Assembly (NCBI GenBank): GCA_041674625.1
Contig: JBAYVI010000004.1
Coordinates: 5,057-69,056, forward strand
DNA length: 64,000 nt
Reading direction: 5' to 3'
Source: BRH-c32 sp041674625
Lineage (GTDB): Bacteria; Bacteroidota; Ignavibacteria; Ignavibacteriales; Melioribacteraceae
This document shows positions 7,474-14,611 of this stretch, one piece after another. The notes under the pieces are model-generated. The model did not search any database, was not told the origin of the DNA, and saw nothing but the letters and a program-made list of their open reading frames with translations. Positions within the stretch are counted from its first letter, which is position 1; every line of letters begins with the position of its first letter. A program made the position numbers and the translations under genes.

Positions 7474-7800
7474 CTAAACCTTAATTATAATCCTATTCAT
7501 TAAAGATATATACTTATTTAATAACACTAACCCTCTTCTACTTCCTTTTACTATTATGCCATTAATATAAATATCTTCATATATAATTTTAGTAACATAT
7601 GCAACATTAACTATCCTATTACGGTGAACTCTTATAAACCAATCAGGTAAGCCTAAAGCTATATTATTTAAACTAATACATTTCATTAATCTCTGATCTT
7701 TAAAATACACTTTACAGTAATTACCACAACTCTCAATAAGCCAAATACACTCAACATCAATTAAATACACATTTTTATTATCTTTAATCTCTATATTCAT
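7474..7800 (-). CDS. Stand-alone LytTR DNA-binding domain protein (108 aa)
   Basis: The protein is one LytTR domain with no receiver domain. Diagnostic pieces are VECIWLIESCGNYCKVYFKD, then WFIRVHRNRIVNVAYVTKI, and a final GSRRGLVLLNKYISLMN strand and helix. LytTR domains bind direct-repeat DNA sites and activate or repress transcription. It is the first gene of the 7.8-kb minus block, so it probably regulates that block or itself. The stop is TAG; reading through adds 17 residues and ends at TGA 7420 in an ATGA overlap with the next gene, so the true C-terminus is uncertain. Confidence 0.85.
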   Translation of the reverse strand: MNIEIKDNKNVYLIDVECIWLIESCGNYCKVYFKDQRLMKCISLNNIALGLPDWFIRVHRNRIVNVAYVTKIIYEDIYINGIIVKGSRRGLVLLNKYISLMNRIIIKV

Positions 7801-8207
7801 ATCTATTGTTTACTTATTCAAAGATACATCATCATTCCATATTCCTGCGTTTTCTATCAACCCTAATTACCGCTTACATAGTTATTCAACCTTTCATCAC
7901 ATTTATTCCCTAATCACCTCACTTTCAACGCCAATAACATAACAATTAACCATAACACACATTCCACAACACCACAAATAACCCATTAATATGCTAAATA
8001 TAGCGGATATAGGTATGGTTGAGGGATTATGCTCTAACTACACATGTCTACACTCATTAACTATACAATATGCTTCAACTAAGCACACTTGCACACATAA
8101 ATATATTACACACAACACGCCACAATAATCTAATTTGTACGATAATCTGCTTAAATAGTTTCCAAAACATAAAGAATATTTGTTATATTTATCGAAATTT
8201 ACGGGGT
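7801..8207. promoter_or_regulatory. Divergent control region
   Basis: About 400 bp separate the minus-strand LytTR gene from the plus-strand XRE gene. The sequence is AT-rich and strongly A/C-biased on the plus strand over about 7,860-8,150, with many CACA and CAAC runs. A TATATTTA -7-like box lies at 8184-8191. The position between divergent regulators and the strand bias fit a switch region, possibly an origin, but I see no clear iterons. Confidence 0.5.
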
Positions 8208-8426
8208 ATGTATAAAGAATATTTAAAAAAGCGTATAATTGATGCGCGGAAAGAGGCTAAATTAACCAAAAGTGACATGGCGGGTAAATTAGGAATAACA
8301 CTTCCTACTTATTATAAGTTTGAAAGGGAAGGGATAATTAGCCTAAATCACTATATCCAATTGTGTGACATTCTAAACTTACACATTCAGATAATACCAA
8401 AACATTTCCTTACAGAATTGAGATAG
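8208..8426 (+). CDS. XRE-family HTH regulator (72 aa)
   Basis: I start it at ATG 8208 (MYKEYLKKRIIDARKEAKLT), because upstream codons are A/C-biased control-region sequence. The chain is a compact helix-turn-helix: KSDMAGKLGITLPTYYKFE is the recognition unit, followed by a stabilising helix (HYIQLCDILNLHIQI). Short Cro/CI-type proteins like this act as dimeric repressors. It stands divergent to the LytTR gene. The stop is TAG, inside the first copy of dyad pair B. Confidence 0.85.
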   Translation: MYKEYLKKRIIDARKEAKLTKSDMAGKLGITLPTYYKFEREGIISLNHYIQLCDILNLHIQIIPKHFLTELR

Positions 8427-8465
8427 AATGAACACACTCTTATTTCCTTTCAATATTGAGACGGC
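8411..8465 (+). promoter_or_regulatory. Paired dyad element B
   Basis: TTACAGAATTGAGA at about 8411 and CAATATTGAGACGGC at 8451 are 38 bp apart and match the element seen at five other junctions. The first copy overlaps the stop of the XRE gene. The rest of the gap to 8702 has no gene; it contains a distant inverted repeat (TGAGACG at 8457, CGTCTCA at 8492) and an A/T tract at 8660-8700. Confidence 0.55.
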
Positions 8466-8702
8466 ATTATAACTAATCATTTAACATCACACGTCTCACA
8501 CTAATTACAATTTATTCCGCCCAATCTCGTCTTACCATCCCCAAAAATTAACATTTCCTCAAAATCCATTCCAAAGTCAATTCCAATAGCTTTTTAGCCC
8601 CGGTACATCGGTTCAAATGTTTTTTGTGGAAATAATGGTGCATAGTCCCGTTCTAACATATAAAAATTATAAAAAAAATTATAAAAAAAATTAGAATATT
8701 TT

Positions 8703-8734
8703 TTTGGGGTACAATGGTGTTTTTATTATCTTTG
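8703..8734 (+). promoter_or_regulatory. Bacteroidota-type promoter, likely leaderless start
   Basis: TTTG at 8703-8706, a 20-nt spacer and TATCTTTG at 8727-8734 match the Bacteroidota -33/-7 consensus. The ATG of the homing endonuclease is only 4 nt beyond the -7 box, so transcription should start at or next to the start codon. Confidence 0.75.
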
Positions 8735-8738
8735 TAAT

Positions 8739-9449
8739 ATGGAAAAAATAAGGTTTAGAGATACAAAATATTGGGTTTATCCTGATGGTAGAGTTTGGTC
8801 TGATAGTTTTGGTGGCGGATTTAAGTCATTTACAACTCATTATGTTGGTTATTTACAAACGAGTATAAGTTTGGGAAAAAAGGGTAATAAGGTTAAAAAA
8901 AAGTTTTTTATTCATAGAATGGTTGCGGAGTGTTTTATTCCTAATCCTGAAAATAAGCCTCAGGTTAATCATAAAAACGGAATTAAGACAGATAACAGGG
9001 TAGAGAATTTAGAGTGGTGTACAAGGAAGGAAAACATGAATCACGCTTATGCAACTGGTCTGGTTGAAATTAATGTAAATAATTGGGTTTATCGTAAAAA
9101 TTTGTTTCCTAGAAATGTTTTAAGTGATTATCAGGCTGAAAAAGGTCGTTTGATGTGGTTCAATGGAAAAAGTTATAGTGAGATAGCTTTGGAACTGGGT
9201 GTTAGTAGAAGCGCTGTTTATTCCGCCGTAAATGGCAAAAATGGACATAAATTAAATGGATTTACTCCTATTGATTATAAGAAAAGGGTTGTTTTTTTAA
9301 ATGAAATGGAAAAGGAGTGGAAGAGTGATTTTTTTCGGGCCACTAAAGGCGTAAAAAATAAAAAATATATTATAAACGAAGTTGGTCCGCCGGATTGGAG
9401 TAAGATAATAAACAATGAGCCTATCCCGGTTACTATAAATATTAAATAA
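8739..9449 (+). CDS. HNH homing endonuclease (236 aa)
   Basis: The N-terminal region (YWVYPDGRVWSDSFGG) is NUMOD4-like. Residues 59-107 carry the HNH core: HRMVAECFIPNP, QVNHKNGIKTDNR, NLEWCTRKENMNHA, with H59 and H78. A C-terminal helix-turn-helix (YSEIALELGVSRSAVYSAV) is the likely DNA-recognition module. This is the usual free-standing or intron-type HNH nuclease of phages. It has its own promoter, in a gap flanked by regulatory sequence, as expected of a mobile gene. Confidence 0.92.
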   Translation: MEKIRFRDTKYWVYPDGRVWSDSFGGGFKSFTTHYVGYLQTSISLGKKGNKVKKKFFIHRMVAECFIPNPENKPQVNHKNGIKTDNRVENLEWCTRKENMNHAYATGLVEINVNNWVYRKNLFPRNVLSDYQAEKGRLMWFNGKSYSEIALELGVSRSAVYSAVNGKNGHKLNGFTPIDYKKRVVFLNEMEKEWKSDFFRATKGVKNKKYIINEVGPPDWSKIINNEPIPVTINIK

Positions 9450-9469
9450 AAAATTTTAGTAGATTTTTG

Positions 9470-9475
9470 CAACCT
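9470..9475 (-). promoter_or_regulatory. Inverted copy of the GGTTGC element
   Basis: GCAACC on the plus strand, followed by TTGTATGATTGTATACG, is the reverse complement of the AAGGTTGC element seen before virion genes. Here it lies between the homing endonuclease and the next small gene. Its direction is opposite to the flanking genes, so it may be coincidental. Confidence 0.3.
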
Positions 9476-9504
9476 TGTATGATTGTATACGTTAAAGAGG
9501 GTGT

Positions 9505-9663
9505 ATGGCTAAAAAGTATTCAAAGAGGGTGGATAAGGAGGGGGTGAGATTGGCGTGGGTGATGAAGGTGTATAAGTTTAGTGCAAGACAGGTTGCTGAG
9601 AAGTTGGGGGTGAATGTTTGCACTGTATATAGGATATATGCTGATAAAAAGACAAGGATATGA
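9505..9663 (+). CDS. Small helix-turn-helix protein (52 aa)
   Basis: Starts ATG 9505 (MAKKYSKRVDKEGVRLAWVM) and ends TGA 9661 in an ATGA overlap with the next gene. Residues about 26-46 (FSARQVAEKLGVNVCTVYRI) form a clear HTH, like the DNA-binding half of resolvases or excisionases. It is probably a small transcription or recombination factor. Confidence 0.75.
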   Translation: MAKKYSKRVDKEGVRLAWVMKVYKFSARQVAEKLGVNVCTVYRIYADKKTRI

Positions 9664-10091
9664 AGAAGTGTTTGAAGTGTGGGGTAAATAATCAGAGGTA
9701 TAGGGTATTGTTTGAGGGGGCTTATTGTAAAGATTGTGTAGATGGTGTCCCGACAAGGGAGAGAAGTTGGTATAAAGAGAAGATTGCCGCCGAGAAGGTT
9801 CGTAAAGAAGCTAAGAAAGCGAAAGTTTTCCGCCGGAAAGCGGTAAAGATTATAGAGAAGGCTGTTAAATCCCCTAAAAAGGTAAAATTATGTAATAAAT
9901 GTAGATGTGGTCTCACTAAAGATAACACTTACCCTGTTAAAGGTGGAAAACTTGATTGGTATTGTAAATGGTGCAGGATTGAGGTGAATAAGGAGAATAG
10001 GGATAGGGTGAAGAATGCTGGTCTAAAAAAGGGGATAAAGTTAATATTAAAGCACTTGTTGCATTCTGATGATAATTATAAAATAAGATAA
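9660..10091 (+). CDS. Double zinc-ribbon protein (143 aa)
   Basis: Two CxxC...CxxC units are present: C4/C7 with C23/C26 and C78/C81 with C102/C105. They are joined by a long, very basic helical linker (EKVRKEAKKAKVFRRKAVK). The pattern suggests a nucleic-acid-binding zinc protein. It overlaps the HTH gene by ATGA and precedes the next gene by 1 nt. Confidence 0.75.
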   Translation: MKKCLKCGVNNQRYRVLFEGAYCKDCVDGVPTRERSWYKEKIAAEKVRKEAKKAKVFRRKAVKIIEKAVKSPKKVKLCNKCRCGLTKDNTYPVKGGKLDWYCKWCRIEVNKENRDRVKNAGLKKGIKLILKHLLHSDDNYKIR

Positions 10092-10092
10092 C

Positions 10093-10365
10093 ATGGATAT
10101 TAAGGTGGAATTAATAAGTGAATATAGTGTGGAGGTGGAGAAATGGCGGGGGAGGAAAGAAAAGGCTGTTAAAAGGGCTAATGAAGATTTATCGCTTATT
10201 GTTCCATTAGTGGAGGAGTATTATGAGGCGAGGAGACCGGTGGGGGATATGGTGGTGTATAGTTGGAATGTAAAGGGTGGTGTTGAGGGGTTTAAGGTGT
10301 TTTTGAATGATTTTCTGAAGGTGTGTGTTTGTTATCCGGGGACAGTGGTTAAAGTAAGTAGGTAG
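10093..10365 (+). CDS. Hypothetical protein (90 aa)
   Basis: Charged helical N-terminus (EYSVEVEKWRGRKEKAVKRA) and hydrophobic C-terminal half. The stop is TAG, 4 nt before the J-domain gene; read-through would run 12 codons into that gene out of frame, so TAG is likely a true stop here. Function unknown. Confidence 0.7.
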   Translation: MDIKVELISEYSVEVEKWRGRKEKAVKRANEDLSLIVPLVEEYYEARRPVGDMVVYSWNVKGGVEGFKVFLNDFLKVCVCYPGTVVKVSR

Positions 10366-10369
10366 ATAT

Positions 10370-10951
10370 ATGAGTTTATACGACAAATTAGGGGTAGATA
10401 AAGGAGCTTCTGCCGAAGAGATTAAAGATGCTTATAAGGAAAAAGCTAAGAAATTACACCCTGACAAGAATGGTGGTGATGGTAAGGAGATGGCGGAAGT
10501 GAATCATGCTTATTTAGTGTTAAGAGACCCTGCTAAAAGGGATAAATATGATGCCACCGGCCAGGAATATGAGGAGAGTTTTGATGTTAAGTTTGCGGGG
10601 TTTGTAAACACTATATTTATGAAATTAGTGGATATTGAGGATGTTGATACGAGGGATTTGGTTGGATTGTTTAAGAATCAGGCTAATTTACATATAAAGA
10701 AGTTGTGTGGGGTAAAGGAGGAATTGGAATTTAAGAAGAAGAAATGTGAGAAAGTGTTTAATAGGCTCGGCGGGGATAATAGGATTGGAAATGTAGTTTC
10801 TATGAATATAGATATGTTTAAGTCGGAGATTTCAAAGATGGAGGAGGAGATTAAATTCATGGAAGAATGTTTTGAAGTGATAAGCCATCATAATTATAAA
10901 TTTGATGAACCTAAAGATGTAAATGAATTTTATGTAACATTTAACAGATAA
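10370..10951 (+). CDS. DnaJ-domain co-chaperone-like protein (193 aa)
   Basis: Residues 1-64 form a J domain: MSLYDKLGVDKGASAEEIKD, the loop H30-P31-D32, then NHAYLVLRDPAKRDKYDATG. The HPD motif that stimulates Hsp70 ATPase is intact. The remaining 130 residues are helical and carry no Gly/Phe or zinc region, so this is a type III J-protein. It should recruit the host DnaK, perhaps for replication-complex remodelling or capsid folding; the client is unknown. Confidence 0.92.
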   Translation: MSLYDKLGVDKGASAEEIKDAYKEKAKKLHPDKNGGDGKEMAEVNHAYLVLRDPAKRDKYDATGQEYEESFDVKFAGFVNTIFMKLVDIEDVDTRDLVGLFKNQANLHIKKLCGVKEELEFKKKKCEKVFNRLGGDNRIGNVVSMNIDMFKSEISKMEEEIKFMEECFEVISHHNYKFDEPKDVNEFYVTFNR

Positions 10952-10954
10952 ACC

Positions 10955-11143
10955 ATGAGACTTCCACCGCCAGACAGAACTAAATACCCATTTAAAACAC
11001 TTAATTTGAATGATAGTGTAGTTACTGAAGGTAATTACAGGGTGATAAGGATATGCGCGGATGGATATAGGAACAGGAGAGGATGGATGTTTTTAGTTAA
11101 GGATTTAGGAGAAGGTAAAGTAGAAATTAAAAGATATAAATAG
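10955..11143 (+). CDS. Small hypothetical protein (62 aa) ending in TAG TAG TAG TAA
   Basis: Starts ATG 10955 (MRLPPPDRTKYPFKTLNLND). The coding frame ends in three consecutive TAG codons followed by TAA. If TAG is decoded, the protein has three extra residues; otherwise this is a reinforced stop. No family recognised. Confidence 0.7.
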   Translation: MRLPPPDRTKYPFKTLNLNDSVVTEGNYRVIRICADGYRNRRGWMFLVKDLGEGKVEIKRYK

Positions 11144-11155
11144 TAGTAGTAAAAT

Positions 11156-11186
11156 TTTGAAATTAATTATTAACCAACTATATTTA
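11156..11186 (+). promoter_or_regulatory. Bacteroidota-type promoter
   Basis: TTTG at 11156-11159, a 19-nt spacer and TATATTTA at 11179-11186, 7 nt before the ATG at 11194. The spacing matches the Bacteroidota consensus and begins a new transcription unit inside the middle block. Confidence 0.7.
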
Positions 11187-11193
11187 CAGTAAT

Positions 11194-11292
11194 ATGACAA
11201 CGATTAGTAACGACATTCCGCCGAACAGCACTTTGTATTTTTTAATTTGTGTATTGGCGGCAGTGATAGTAATATCTTTTTGTATATGCTAA
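11194..11292 (+). CDS. Small single-pass membrane peptide (32 aa)
   Basis: Starts ATG 11194 (MTTISNDIPPNSTLYFLICV) and ends TAA 11290, overlapping the next ATG. The C-terminal half is one hydrophobic segment ending in Cys-Ile-Cys. It is placed directly behind a good promoter. Function unknown. Confidence 0.55.
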   Translation: MTTISNDIPPNSTLYFLICVLAAVIVISFCIC

Positions 11293-11555
11293 CAGCTAGC
11301 GCTATTCATAGATATGGTATAGAGGGTGTATGGGATATGTATGCCTCTATAAACGATCTTTTCTCAGGGAGTGATAATGACCCATTTTTAAATGCAGATG
11401 CTTTAGCTGGCGAAATAGGGGCTGTATTTTGGGATATAACAGTGGCTATTGCCAGTAAGGATAAGTGTATTATTCAAGTTCTTGTTTTTAGAAATAAGAT
11501 GGGATATGACAAATATAAATCGGACGGAGTAGTAATTTTTGACCATAAAGAATAA
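11286..11555 (+). CDS. Hypothetical protein (89 aa)
   Basis: I use ATG 11286 (MLTASAIHRYGIEGVWDMYA), which overlaps the stop of the membrane peptide; an upstream ATG at 11247 would overlap it out of frame. It ends TAA, overlapping the next ATG by one base. No family recognised. Confidence 0.65.
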   Translation: MLTASAIHRYGIEGVWDMYASINDLFSGSDNDPFLNADALAGEIGAVFWDITVAIASKDKCIIQVLVFRNKMGYDKYKSDGVVIFDHKE

Positions 11556-11809
11556 TGGAAACAATGACAATACAAAGAGGGACTATTTCTTTGCCTGAAG
11601 GGCAGGGTCCGGTTGTTTATGTGAGGTTTAAAAAGCCTCGCAGACCAAGAAAGTGGAAAAAGCGATTCTTTAAACTGCATGGATATAATTGGACTAAAAA
11701 CATTGTTAATGGATGGATGTGTTTAAATGATGATGGTTTCTATCCAAGTCAAACACCCATATATGCAACTATTACGCAAGAACATTTAGATGTTTTTGAT
11801 AAAGAATGA
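11555..11809 (+). CDS. Small basic protein (84 aa)
   Basis: The centre is strongly basic (RFKKPRRPRKWKKRFFKLHG), suggesting nucleic-acid binding. It overlaps its neighbours on both sides. No family recognised. Confidence 0.65.
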   Translation: METMTIQRGTISLPEGQGPVVYVRFKKPRRPRKWKKRFFKLHGYNWTKNIVNGWMCLNDDGFYPSQTPIYATITQEHLDVFDKE

Positions 11810-11889
11810 AAGGTGGAATTGCAATAGGAATAGGTTTTTATATCCCGATACTTAATGGTAAGATTTGGGTGGAATATTTTGTAAATTAA
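11806..11889 (+). CDS. Very small hydrophobic protein (27 aa)
   Basis: ATG 11806 overlaps the previous TGA (ATGA) and the frame ends TAA 11887, 3 nt before the next gene (MKGGIAIGIGFYIPILNGKI). Glycine-rich and hydrophobic. Supported mainly by its perfect fit between genes. Confidence 0.4.
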   Translation: MKGGIAIGIGFYIPILNGKIWVEYFVN

Positions 11890-11892
11890 GTT

Positions 11893-12216
11893 ATGATTCA
11901 GAAAATAACAGGTAAAATAAGAACTATATTTGATACTCAAAACATTGGGGATAACTTTAGTAAAAGAAAGTTTGCGGTTGATTACATAGCTAACCCTGAC
12001 GCCAAATGGAATAAGCCGTGTCCAATTCAGTTTTATGTATTTAATCGTAAAAAAGATAAAATTAACCTTTGTAATGAATTAAACACTTTTTCTCCGGCAG
12101 ATGAAGTAGAGGTGGTGTTTAGTCTTCGAGGAAGGGAATTTAACGGTAAGTATTTTAATGTATTAGAGTGTATTAGTATAAAAGCATTACAACTTTGTAA
12201 GGAAATAAACAAATAA
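11893..12216 (+). CDS. Hypothetical protein, possible OB-fold (107 aa)
   Basis: The chain alternates beta-like stretches (RKFAVDYIANPDAKWNKPC, FSPADEVEVVFSLRGREFNG) and ends with a conserved-looking ECISIKAL. This pattern resembles the small OB-fold proteins of phage replication modules (DUF3127-like). I regard that as a moderate guess. Dyad pair C begins inside its 3' end. Confidence 0.65.
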   Translation: MIQKITGKIRTIFDTQNIGDNFSKRKFAVDYIANPDAKWNKPCPIQFYVFNRKKDKINLCNELNTFSPADEVEVVFSLRGREFNGKYFNVLECISIKALQLCKEINK

Positions 12217-12240
12217 TAATTTATCACAGAATTGAAATGG
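12188..12240 (+). promoter_or_regulatory. Paired dyad element C
   Basis: TTACAACTTTGTAA (12188-12201) is a clean TTACA-N4-TGTAA dyad. CAGAATTGAAATGG follows at 12227, 37 bp later. The pair spans the end of one gene and the ATG of the next, so a bound protein could control that junction. Confidence 0.6.
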
Positions 12241-12470
12241 CTTCATCGGACGAATATCAACAGCAGAATGAATGGAATCAAATTGTAAACAAGCCTTGTT
12301 TCTTTCCGGGAGACGGGAGTCAAATGGATATAAATTCGCAGATTTACGCAGGAGAAAGAGAGCGAAATTATTGGTTTAAAAAGGTTACGGGCGTTTCCGG
12401 TGAAGATGTATTTTTATTTAATGACAATGATTTAAACAACACAAACAATGATACTATACACAACCACTAA
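12237..12470 (+). CDS. Small hypothetical protein (77 aa)
   Basis: Polar, Asn-rich C-terminus (NDNDLNNTNNDTIHNH). It overlaps the following amber-containing gene by 23 nt. No family recognised. Confidence 0.6.
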   Translation: MASSDEYQQQNEWNQIVNKPCFFPGDGSQMDINSQIYAGERERNYWFKKVTGVSGEDVFLFNDNDLNNTNNDTIHNH

Positions 12471-12639
12471 AATAGAAACTAAAGCCGACTATATTCGTTG
12501 GCAGATGCACTACAAATTTCGCGAGAAATTAATCAATGAAGTGATGGCTAAAGTGTTTAACAAAAATACTTTTGTAAATTCAGTCGTAGAGGACGCTTAG
12601 AAAAAAGCAATGCAGGATATAAACAATGCTATTAAGTAA
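12448..12639 (+). CDS. Small protein with one in-frame TAG (63 codons)
   Basis: ATG 12448 opens a frame (MILYTTTKIETKADYIRWQM) that reaches TAG at 12598 after 50 codons and continues without interruption for 12 codons to TAA at 12637 (KKAMQDINNAIK). The part after TAG is as protein-like as the part before it, and the gene then ends 23 nt before the next ATG. If TAG is Gln the junction reads VVEDAQKKAMQ. Function unknown. Confidence 0.6.
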
Positions 12640-12662
12640 GTAACAAATAAAACAGATATATA

Positions 12663-13442
12663 ATGAACTACAAAAAAATTAGTTTAAATGCGCATGGCGC
12701 AAAAGGCGCAGAGATTTTCTTTTTGGAGCCGAATGACAAGGGTCTGCAAGAGCTGACCAAGAAGTACCCACGAAATCCTTGTCACATCGGCATGCAGAAG
12801 CTATTTAAAGATTTACGCCCGCACCTGCTCAATATCTGCGGGATAATCAATTCTGACATGGATATGAATATTATGGCTCAATATCTATTAGAAACGACCG
12901 TAGACTGCATAGAATTAGATGGTGGCACTATCACACTCAGCGGAGAAAAACTTGCAACAGCGGACAAATACATTAAGCTAAAGACATATAAGCTAGAGGC
13001 CGAAGATGGCTATGAGCAGTATGACGAAGTATTTAATTTAGTGAATGCTATTTGTGAGGAAACAACTGAGTATTTGAAAGGTAATAAAAAGGCGGACGAT
13101 ATTGAAGCTGCGATGCAGTGGTTGGAAATGAAAGGTAGCGTTAAGGTGAAAGAAGATGGTAAAACTAAAACCCTCACCATTGATGATATTAAGGAGTTCT
13201 CTCCTGAGAAATTAAAGGAATGGGCAACTAAACTTCTTGAAACAAACTTTGGAAGCGTAATCCTTCACAATGAAGACTTAGACCATGATGGCGTAGATGT
13301 AACTGCGGCTGTTCAGGAGCTTAAAACTGAATTTGAAATCACTGAAGAAGTTAGTCAGATTGAAGTGGCGGAATCAAAACCTAAAAAAGACAAGAAAGTA
13401 AAAGAAACAGCTCCATCTACTAACGAAGAAGAACAATTTTAA
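12663..13442 (+). CDS. Acidic-tailed protein, SSB-like candidate (259 aa)
   Basis: The N-terminal two thirds are a globular domain with no motif I can name. The C-terminus is a lysine-rich linker followed by an acidic tip ending in Phe (STNEEEQF), the layout of single-stranded-DNA-binding proteins whose tips recruit partner enzymes. It overlaps the ATG of a RecB-like nuclease by one base (TAATG). An SSB or recombination-mediator role is inference from tail and context. Confidence 0.7.
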   Translation: MNYKKISLNAHGAKGAEIFFLEPNDKGLQELTKKYPRNPCHIGMQKLFKDLRPHLLNICGIINSDMDMNIMAQYLLETTVDCIELDGGTITLSGEKLATADKYIKLKTYKLEAEDGYEQYDEVFNLVNAICEETTEYLKGNKKADDIEAAMQWLEMKGSVKVKEDGKTKTLTIDDIKEFSPEKLKEWATKLLETNFGSVILHNEDLDHDGVDVTAAVQELKTEFEITEEVSQIEVAESKPKKDKKVKETAPSTNEEEQF

Positions 13443-14212
13443 TGAGCAACCCACACACATTATTTCCTAATAAGGTTGTGCTGGAACCTATTTCACACAC
13501 GTATCAGTGTAGTAATGGTAATCAATACTTATCAGTAAGTAGATTTTTATCATTACTATCTGAGCGTTTTGAAGATACTATTGCTTATAAAAGAGCAAGT
13601 GAGGCTACTAAACTTGAATGGAAAGGTAAGGGTAAGACTGCCGCAGATCATGGTACTAATATCCATGAAGCTTTAGAGCTTTACAATAAGACTGGTCAAA
13701 TACTACAAACTAACGCTCATTTAGAACAAGCTATTAAAAGTATTACTGCTGAATATAATTCTTATCACCAGTCTTATGATGAAATATGTCTTTACAATGA
13801 TAAGTATAGAATCGCCGGAACTACTGATAAGATTTGTATGATTAGCAATCGTAAAGAGTGCGAAGTGGATTTGGCGGATTATAAAACAAATATTTCAAAA
13901 GGTATATATTATTTTAGTGATTACAAGAAGAGGATGTTCCCTCCATTAGATCACTTACAGGACTGTAATTACGTGAAGTATAGTTTGCAGTTAAGTATTT
14001 ATGCTTATTTCTTTGAAGAGCTTACGGGCAGGAAAGTAAGACAACTTTACATACACTTTATACCGCCAAATGACATGATGCAGCACAGAAAGATTCCTGT
14101 GATGTACATGAAGAATGACGTGAAGATATTACTTGAATTGTATAAGGACACAGTATTAAACATAGTTGAACCAGTAATGATAAATCAAACAGAAGATGAA
14201 GAGGAGTTTTAA
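13442..14212 (+). CDS. RecB/Cas4-like PD-(D/E)XK nuclease (256 aa)
   Basis: The family motifs appear in order: GTNIHEALE with H75, RIAGTTDKIC with D129, LADYKTN with D146 and K148, and SLQLSIYAYF with Q183 and Y187. This is the catalytic set of RecB-type nucleases (His, Asp, Asp-x-Lys, QxxxY). The protein ends in an acidic Phe-terminated tail (QTEDEEEF) like its upstream partner. It probably acts as an exonuclease or nickase in phage recombination or replication, coupled to the gene upstream. Confidence 0.88.
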   Translation: MSNPHTLFPNKVVLEPISHTYQCSNGNQYLSVSRFLSLLSERFEDTIAYKRASEATKLEWKGKGKTAADHGTNIHEALELYNKTGQILQTNAHLEQAIKSITAEYNSYHQSYDEICLYNDKYRIAGTTDKICMISNRKECEVDLADYKTNISKGIYYFSDYKKRMFPPLDHLQDCNYVKYSLQLSIYAYFFEELTGRKVRQLYIHFIPPNDMMQHRKIPVMYMKNDVKILLELYKDTVLNIVEPVMINQTEDEEEF

Positions 14213-14424
14213 TGGAAAAAACAACTAAATACAGAATAGGCTCTGAGCATGATTTATGGCTTCCTGTAACAATAGAAGTTTATAAGGGAACAATCATTGG
14301 CTCTAGTGATAAAAGATTAGTGGAGATAGGTTCTAATTTTGAATCTATGAGAAAATACTGGGAGCAATTCGACGGAGAAAACAAATACACCATAACACTT
14401 ATACCTGATGAAAACACCAATTAG
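14212..14424 (+). CDS. Small hypothetical protein (70 aa)
   Basis: Compact beta-rich chain (SEHDLWLPVTIEVYKGTIIG). The stop is TAG; a TGA follows three codons later. It overlaps the nuclease stop by one base and the next gene by 17 nt. Function unknown. Confidence 0.65.
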   Translation: MEKTTKYRIGSEHDLWLPVTIEVYKGTIIGSSDKRLVEIGSNFESMRKYWEQFDGENKYTITLIPDENTN

Positions 14425-14611
14425 CGGAAGCCCTGATGAATTTGCAGAGAATTTATACTGGGAATATAATAAGTTTGAAAACTTAACCACTGATGAAGTT
14501 AAGAGGCTGTGTATATCTACACTTGATATTTTAATGCAGGAAGTGGACACACACAAGAGAGTGTATTACAAAACAGCTAAAGAGGCTATTAAAAACAGGG
14601 GGAATATATGA
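14408..14611 (+). CDS. Small helical protein (67 aa)
   Basis: Helical and acidic (DEFAENLYWEYNKFENLTTD). It ends TGA in an ATGA overlap with the gene before the terminase. No family recognised. Confidence 0.65.
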   Translation: MKTPISGSPDEFAENLYWEYNKFENLTTDEVKRLCISTLDILMQEVDTHKRVYYKTAKEAIKNRGNI

